Positions 57,390-64,000 of a stretch of 64,000 bases of DNA are shown in pieces. A program made the translations under genes and the position numbers. The number at the start of each line of letters is the position of its first letter. Position 1 is the stretch's first letter. A model generated the notes under the pieces. It was not told where the DNA came from. It saw only the letters and a list, made by a program, of their open reading frames with translations, and ran no database searches. This stretch comes from Begonia masoniana (Eukaryota; Streptophyta; Magnoliopsida; Cucurbitales; Begoniaceae), in contig CM039511.1 of assembly GCA_022432975.1 (NCBI GenBank), positions 23,090,557-23,154,556 of the forward strand, in the 5' to 3' direction.

Positions 57390-57727
57390 CTACCCAAACC
57401 TTTAACACATTTAGATAACATTCATAAAAAAGGGAAAACCAACTAAGAACCCCAAATTTTTCGTGCAACCTTAGAATTCTCACAAAAACCCTAACCCAAC
57501 TCAACTCTAACCTTCCTTGAAACTAGAAATCAAAACCCATAAAAAAAATTGTTAGTAATTATCTTGGATTGAAGAAAATGTGTGAGAATCAGAGGAGAAG
57601 AGAATGCTTTGCAGATTTTCGTGGAGGGGAGAGAGAAGAAGAAATGAGTTTTTACTCTCTTTCACGTAGAAGCTTTCCCCTTCCTCTTTTTCTTTTAATT
57701 TATTTAATCCATTTACTTTCCATGAGA
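57390..57727 (-). mobile_element. Tekay-like LTR T2, part 2
   Basis: Continues 37200-38519 beyond element D (TSD CTACC). In minus orientation this is the 5' side of an LTR. The LTR start and PPT are missing at the junction with pol sequence near 57728. Confidence 0.65.
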
Positions 57728-58585
57728 GGGATCACGCATGCATTTCTTAAGCATAGACACGTGAAATACATTATGAATCTTGTCCATATAAGTGGGCAAT
57801 TACAACTGATAGGTTGCTTTTCCAATTTGCTTGGTAATTGGGAAGGGGCCGACATACCTCGGACTCAATTTGCCCCTCTTACCGAACCTCATCACTCTCT
57901 TGAATGACGAAATCTTTAGGAAGACTTCACTATCCACTACAAATTCCAACTCCCTTCACCTTCGGTCCGCATAGCCCTTTTGCTGGCTCTTCGCTATTAA
58001 GATCCGTTGTCTGATAAATGTAACTTTCTCCGCTGTCTGCTGTACAATATCCGTATCTGTCAATCGTGATTCACCGACTTCATCCCAATACAATGACGAT
58101 CTGTATTTTCTCCCATATAGAGTTTCGTACGGAGCTATACCTATAGTATCCTGATAGATGTTATTATAAGAAATTCCACCAACGGTAGGTATTTTCTCCG
58201 TGAACCTTGAAATTCCAGTACACAAGCTTGAAGCATATCCTCCAATGTCTGAACAGTCCTTTCAGATTGTCCGTCGGTTTGAGGATGAGATGCCGTACTG
58301 AAATTCAACTGCAATCCCATAGCTTTGTGCAGGCTTTTCCAAAACTTCGATGTAAATCAGAGATCTCTATCAGATACAACTGAAGTTGAAACCCCATGCA
58401 GACGCACAATTTCCTGAATGTATAGTTCTGCGAACTGATCCATTTAATAAGTCATTTTCATCGGTAGAAAACAGGCTGATTTGGTTAGCCGGTCTACAAT
58501 CACCCATATTCCATCATGGCCCTTTGAAGTCTGTGGTGGTCCGACAATAAAATCCATGGAGATTTGCTCCCACTTAATAAACTTC
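57728..58585 (-). pseudogene. Integrase C-terminal half of a Tekay-like element (T2 remnant)
   Basis: Minus-strand reading gives, in broken frames, the integrase core (HPQTDGQ-type region at about 58240-58290), IGIAPYETLYGRKYRS and LYWDEVGE (58070-58140), QRILIAKSQQKGYADRR (about 57957-58010), then KRGKLSPRY, VGPFPI and HVSMLKK to 57728. The match to element F is clear, with several stops and a frameshift. It stops abruptly at 57728 and at about 58585. Confidence 0.85.
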
Positions 58586-59255
58586 TTGAAAAACAGTTTT
58601 GTAATATACTTCTAACAACCAAAAATTCCAATCCAAACCAACAATTTTCACAACTTTAAGCAAGATCCAATCAATATAACCTTAATACAAATTTTATAAC
58701 TCAAAAACAGCAAGATCTAAGATTAAAAACACAAAATTTCTTCAAGATTAACATGCTGAATTTTAAGTTTATAAGAGTAGAATTTTTGTGTTTCTATTAA
58801 GCCGATTCTAGACACCTTATTGTCAATGATTTACAATCCAATTTTTGTAACAAGATGCTAGCATATAATGGATGAATCAAATGATATTTCTAGATGAAAA
58901 ATGTAGATTTAAACATAACGAAAAGAAGTTGAAAACACCGAAGATGAAAGTATGAAAAATCGAAGCAAAAGTGATGGAAAGTTTGGTGCTCACCTTGGCC
59001 TATTCACAAGCTAATAGTGCAACAACTAAACCATATTTTTACCTTAGTGATTCTGCTAGGTTCGAAGGCTACAAATGTCAAGAAAACTTGCTGCAAATAT
59101 CAGGTTATCTAGAGTAAAAATCAGCAACAAAATAGAACCATAAATCGCTAGTAAAGTGAGTGGCTAACTGGTTTTTGTGCTAGATTTTTGACTCATTAAA
59201 CCTTGTGCAATATTTAAATCAAATGCATAAAAAATGCTCATGGAAATCACCTTGT
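58586..59255 (-). other. Leader remnant of element E
   Basis: AT-rich, resembling the leaders of C and D. No coding sequence. It joins the T2 integrase remnant at about 58585, so the rest of E's interior is gone. Confidence 0.6.
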
Positions 59256-59267
59256 GCTCTGATACCA
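59256..59267 (-). other. Primer-binding site of element E
   Basis: GCTCTGATACCA, exact complement of the initiator-Met PBS, two bases from LTR start 59270. Confidence 0.92.
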
Positions 59268-59269
59268 CT

Positions 59270-60567
59270 TGACACGGTGGTCCTAGGGAAGAAATCATGT
59301 AAAAACCCACAAAATGTAACAATGTGCTCGGGTGATGGTAGTGTGCACAAAACTATGTAGAAGATGAAGTAATGGAGAATGAAATTGCAACCAAAAATAA
59401 AAAATGAAGTGTGTGAGATGTATTGTTTAGGAGAAGGATGAGATAAGTGCAAGAAATGGAGAAAAAAATGGTGATACCTTTGGCGGACCCAAGCGCTATC
59501 TAATGTTTGCTCTTGGGTGCATGTTTTCCCATGGGAAAACAACCACCGTTAGACCTAGGTTTTCGTCCTCTAACCTTTTAGACTCTCAAAGAGAGAGGTG
59601 AAGGAATGATAAGAATTCACCTAGCAACCTAATTGCTAGGGAAATAATGGAGGGCTACTCCACTCGATTGAGAAACTGAGGAAAAACTCGTAGGTCTTCT
59701 AACACTTCGGTTAGGGAAATAGAGATTTCATAAATTTGGCAAAAAGTTCCTACAATCACTAATGCAATGCCTTAAATAGAAAAACCTAGGGTGGATGATT
59801 AGGGTTTGGCAAAAAGAAGGGGATGATTTGGACCATTGGATGAGAGTGTAATCGGCGACCAAAGAGGAGCTATTCGTGCGTGCCAATTTGATGGGTCTGA
59901 TGTCGCTGAGCACGCGCACATCAGTGGACCAGATGCAGCCTAGCGCCTAATTTGGATGAAGCCCGTACGCGCTAATCCGATGGCCCTCACTGCTGACCGT
60001 GTGCACGCATCCAACAGCACAGATGGAGCTCGTTGCACGCTAGATCGATGGTACACATTGAAGCTGAGCCTTTGCTTGATCAATGGCTGAGTTTTTGCCA
60101 AGTAATTGATCCATGATGCCACTATCAAATGTACCTGCAAATTTCATACATTAAATTTAGGGCTTTCCTTTGGGTCAAGTCTTCAATTGAGTCCATTTTG
60201 TTGGAGGGCTTTTCTTCTTTAACCCATCAATCCACCAACATTCATCTAATCATAACCATTCAATCTTAAGCATGATGCAATGTAAATAGCTCATACAAGA
60301 AGGCTAGAGTTTGCCACAAAGTTTTAAAACAAAATTACATAATTTTAGGGGTCGGGAAGACAAATTCTCATTGGGCTAATTGAGGAGTCCATCTTTGTGT
60401 CCCAAGTGAGGCTGTGCACGGGATGATCCATATCCTCCGACTTAGGCTCCTATGTGATGTCGACAATAGGATCCATTTTTGCAAGAAAAGCAAACTCATT
60501 AGTAAAAAGGTTAAGTAAATTATGGGCCTTGATTTGCAATATTGTAATGGGCCTCTTGGGCGTGTCA
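59270..60567 (-). mobile_element. 5' LTR of element E (CRM-like)
   Basis: 1298 bp, TGACACGGTGG...GGGCGTGTCA on the plus strand, same family as the LTR of D. The other LTR was not found, so E is truncated and no TSD can be shown. Confidence 0.82.
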
Positions 60568-61930
60568 TGGCGTGCCCACGCCGCTCACGTGGGTGTGCAC
60601 GCCAACTGGGCATGTGCACTAGGCGGGAGCCGATCGATCGCCCCTTCGTCACAATTGATCGGCACCCTCTCGTGTGTCTTCGTTGCTTCTACTACGTAGC
60701 CGATCGATCGCTTCTCTCGCTTGCAATCAGTCGGCTATGCATGGCTGATCGGTCAAGCCACGCATGACCGATCGATCGGCAAACTTTCTGCCCTCCCAGC
60801 AAAGCTCGTAGCGCTAGTCGATTGATCACTCACGCAGAGCCGATCGATCAGTGAGGCACCACCTGGCGGGTTCCGCACCCGGTCTGTGTGCCTCCTGCAC
60901 GCGCAAGCTGTGTACTTTGCCTGTACGTTGTTCTACATTGCGCCAACAGGTGCCCCACGCCTCTTTCCTTCATTTTCTTAACCTAATAACACTTCAATAT
61001 CATTTCATATCCTTTCTAACTTCCATAAATTCCCCATTCCATCTAAAGATCATCAAGTCTTAAAAATTGTAGGAAAACTAAGTAGAAAATGCATAGCGGA
61101 AAACTTAAAACCGGGTGGAAACCCTTGAACTTAAAATCTCCTTTCGAAACATAAAAACCACCAAGCAATTCCATTATTCATCAAAATATGAAATCTTTTA
61201 CTACCCATACTTTCCATATCATATACTTTTACCAAAATGTACTTGGAGCATTATCCACGGGTCAAAATCACCACACTAATCACAAACTCCTTCGATGAGC
61301 ACCATCCAACAACCAAGCTTAAACATTGTCATCATGAGGTTTGACGTCCTCACCTTCAAACTCGTCATCTACATCATAAGGTTTAAACTATAAGCCTAAT
61401 GCTTAGTAAAAGGTGTAAACATGTATGAATGATCATGAATGCATGCTTCGTATAATCATGTTTGTTTTCTTATTTCATCTTTCACTTCACATGGGTTAAG
61501 GGGCACGAATGGGGAGTGGCAAGAGAATCATAATCGTGGTCCTTTCGGACAGTTAACATGGTCCAACCTATGGACAAATCGTGGTCCTTTCAGATGATTT
61601 TTGTGGTCCTTTCGGACATTAACATGGTCCAACCCGTGGACAAATCGGGGTCCTTTCAGACGGTTTTCATGGTCCAATACATGGACGAATCGTGGTCCCC
61701 CAAGAGGGACAATATCACATATCATGACCAACTCACCCCATCCCACGCTTAACCAGTTACATACTTTACATGTTTTTATCTTGTTTCTTTAAAGCATGCA
61801 CGTAAAATATTTTTTTATGCTCTTTGAAAAGTCATGATGCATATAACATGAATGTACATATAAACATCATTCTACTTGAAATAAAGTCATCCATCAAGAA
61901 CTATATAACATTTCTACTCTATTCATCATC
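60568..61930 (-). mobile_element. Tekay-like LTR copy, minus orientation
   Basis: Opens with a CGATCGATCG-rich block (60635-60850) and contains the landmark CACGGGTCAAAAT (61257) and TAAGCCTAATGCTTAG (61391-61406) shared with 62690-62830. A tandem repeat of ATCGTGGTCCTTTC units lies at 61530-61700. No coding sequence. The boundary with the next copy near 61930 is approximate. Confidence 0.65.
61530..61700. repeat. Tandem repeat in LTR
   Basis: Units of the form GTGGTCCTTTCGGACxxTTAACATGGTCCAACC(T/C)xTGGACxAATC, alternating long and short versions. About three imperfect copies. Confidence 0.75.
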
Positions 61931-62976
61931 ACATAGTCCTCAACAAAACATACACATCAAAACAAACATCAATCCTAACGGCCGAACGCCTACACACACA
62001 CTTACCGCACGCCCACGGCACACGAACCGCGCGCCTACCACGTTCATCGCGCACCCACCGCGCACCTAATGTCTGATTGATCGGCCATTAAGCGCCGATC
62101 AATCGCCTAACTCCCTACCGAGCGCCACAATAATCAGCAGCTCAGCTGATCGATCGGGCATTAAGCGCCGATCGATTGGCCAGGTCTCTGTCGAGCGCCT
62201 AGGGAGGAGAAATTCGCCGATCAATCACGCCCTGCAGCGCCGATTGATCGGCTGAGCAGGCTGCACACACACCGCGATCCCTGCTTGCCCTGCGTGCGTG
62301 CCCTGCGCGCACCTGCTGCACGCACCCAGTGCCTTTTCTCCCGTTTCTTTCTTATTTCCTTTGTTTTTCTTCCATTTTTCACCTATAAAACCTCAACCAT
62401 AACATATCCTCAATTTACCCATCTATCTTCATCTAGTACATCGCACATTTACATGCAATTTTACATACTCGAATCATCAAATCCGACCTGATACCTGATC
62501 CATTTCACGAACATAAAATACGTAGCAGAAACCTATAAAAATATCTTGCAGGTAAACCCATTCATAAAACCATCCACAATGACAATACCTCCAAGCTAAT
62601 TACTAATCATCCAAAAATAGACATTCTATACATCTATCCCTAATACTTTTACATGATTCACCCCCAAAAGGCTTAGAGTACACCCACGGGTCAAAATAAG
62701 TCATGCCAGCACCACCCATGCCCGCCAGGAGCACCGTCTATCGACCACCCTATACGTTGACATCAGGAAGAGGTTCCTCACCTTCGACTTCATCAACTAC
62801 ATCATACGATTTAAACGATAAGCCTAATGCTTAGTCTGCACTAACCATAAACATATACATGAATGGATAATCTCGTAAAAACGTTTTCATTTCATTTCTT
62901 TAACGTTACATAACATGGCAACAAGGGGGATTTACGCAAGAGTAGGCACAAGCATCACCCCGTCTACCCCATAGAC

Positions 62977-63153
62977 CACATAACTTGCCCCGTTAGATCA
63001 CATAACTTGTCCCGTGAGAACACATAACTTGCCCCGTGAGATCACATAACTTGCCCCATGAGAACACATAACTTCCCATGTGAGATCACATAACTTGCCC
63101 CTTGAGAACACAGAACTTGCCCCGTGAGATCACATAACTTGCCCAGTAAGATC
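62977..63153. repeat. 22-bp tandem repeat, about eight copies
   Basis: Unit CACATAACTTGCCCCGTGAGAT, alternating endings GAGAA and GAGAT with point changes. The homologous place in the 4190-5270 LTR has a single copy, so the array expanded in this LTR. Confidence 0.9.
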
Positions 63154-63158
63154 ATTTA

Positions 63159-63536
63159 TGTAACGACTCCTTTTTCCCAGCAAGATATTGTCTGCTCTGG
63201 GGATTGGGCCGTAGCCCAATATCCTCCCCTCACGGCTTTGTTTTGCGAGGACTTCCTAGTCGGTCACCCAACATGGTACTACTGTCGCCGAAGCAATTTT
63301 AACTTCGGAGTTCTTATGGGATCCGTTGCCAATTGTGCTCCAAAACGCGTCTTGCTATATTGGGAGGGTCTCTTTACATATGTTTCATTTCCACATACTT
63401 GCCCAAGCGATGCGGGATTGTGACGACCCCCTTTTTACGACCCGTCACCTTCCGGTTTGCCCGCACAGACGTACTGCCATCCGGGTTCCGGTTCGTGCAG
63501 CCATCATATATGTACTTACACATCTGGGTCATTACA
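63159..63536 (-). mobile_element. Cassandra-type solo LTR, TSD ATTTA
   Basis: 378 bp, TGTAACGACTCC...GGGTCATTACA, flanked by perfect ATTTA (63154-63158, 63537-63541). Contains the inverted 5S-rRNA-like region at about 63243-63330. It lies immediately after the last 22-bp repeat unit. Confidence 0.92.
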
Positions 63537-64000
63537 ATTTACATGCCCTGTGCCCTACTCATACACTACCCACGCTTGACCATTACATACATTTCATCTT
63601 TTTTTTTTCCTTCGCTTTTCATGAAAACGTATGTGTAAAACATTTGGTATGCTCTTTTTAAGAAAACATGATGCATGAGGGAAAATGCACATGCGACAAT
63701 CAACAATCACCAATGACAATTCATAACAATTCCATAAACGTACATAGCTCGTAAGCAAATGTAACACGTAACTAATAGTTAACATCCTAGGCTACCCGAC
63801 TCATCAAAACCCCACAATCCATTAAACATCATCAAACTAAAAAATCCTAGCATCGATACAATGTAGGGCTTTAAGGGCTGGAAACCCAACACACACTTAC
63901 CTGGTGTACTTAGCAAGCCGAGCACCTCACTTCAAGCTTTGTTCACCTAAAACATTCCACAAATATTGGCATTAAAATCGAACCTAAATAAACGATTTCC

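Larger units (their letters stand above)
61931..64000 (-). mobile_element. Tekay-like LTR copy, minus orientation, cut by the window edge
   Basis: Starts with GC-rich sequence and a CGATCG/CGATCAATCG block (62070-62250), then the CACGGGTCAAAATAAG landmark (62682), TAAGCCTAATGCTTAG (62819-62834), a 22-bp tandem array (62977-63153) and a Cassandra solo LTR (63159-63536). It ends with CTTACCTGGTGTACTTAGC at 63897. The same sequence occurs inverted at 4190-5270. Confidence 0.68.

Noticed and set aside
62977..63153. CRISPR-like array
   Set aside because: Contiguous tandem units without unique spacers, in a plant LTR.

Overview
The window looks like a plant nuclear, TE-dense segment, most likely from a eudicot. 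The grounds are chromovirus-type Ty3/gypsy elements with long LTRs, Cassandra-type elements carrying 5S-rRNA-like sequence in their LTRs, a Mutator-like element (MULE) with a 9-bp target duplication, and one intact intronless cytochrome P450 of the CYP89A type. I cannot name the species. Recurrent CRM-like chromoviruses are compatible with a pericentromeric or otherwise gene-poor region, but that is inference.

Layout. 1-3696: degenerate minus-strand Tekay/Del-like internal region (element A), primer-binding site at 3685-3696, then LTR pieces in both orientations to about 5270. 5275-8738: an AT-rich palindromic repeat, a GTCCGT-rich repeat split by a 2.5-kb solo LTR (5967-8475, TSD CAAGA), and a MULE-like terminus ending at 8738. 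9142-10917: P450 gene with a 64-bp tandem duplication in its upstream region. 12285-13090: fold-back element. 13238-21464: complete MULE (TSD TAAGATTTA) carrying a decayed MuDR transposase (minus strand), a second transposon gene (plus strand) split by a five-LTR Cassandra array, and a fragment resembling the N-terminal part of a plant Argonaute. The MULE sits at the 3' end of a BAHD acyltransferase pseudogene (21475-22233).

22234-32344: CRM-like element B (TSD ACACA) with a Tekay-like solo LTR (27120-29487, TSD CTTAG) inside its gag. 32345-37195: truncated element C with a complete Cassandra element (33733-34556, TSD TCCTC) inside its gag. 37200-58585: a Tekay-like 3' LTR/pol remnant (T2) split by element D (38520-57389, TSD CTACC). 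D is split in turn by full-length Tekay element F (42199-51367, TSD GCCCA, two 2247-bp LTRs) and by a 3.2-kb solo LTR (53353-56594, TSD AAAAG) containing about 32 copies of a 25-bp repeat. 58586-60567: leader and LTR of truncated element E. 60568-64000: two Tekay-like LTR copies with tandem arrays and a Cassandra solo LTR (63159-63536, TSD ATTTA).

The host-gene content is one intact P450 and one broken acyltransferase. Everything else is transposon sequence at up to three nesting levels, and the target-site duplications give an insertion order. The points most worth follow-up are the Cassandra array, the Argonaute-like capture inside the MULE, and element D, whose gag-protease frame stays open in phase (stops only, no frameshift) although most of RT to integrase is gone.
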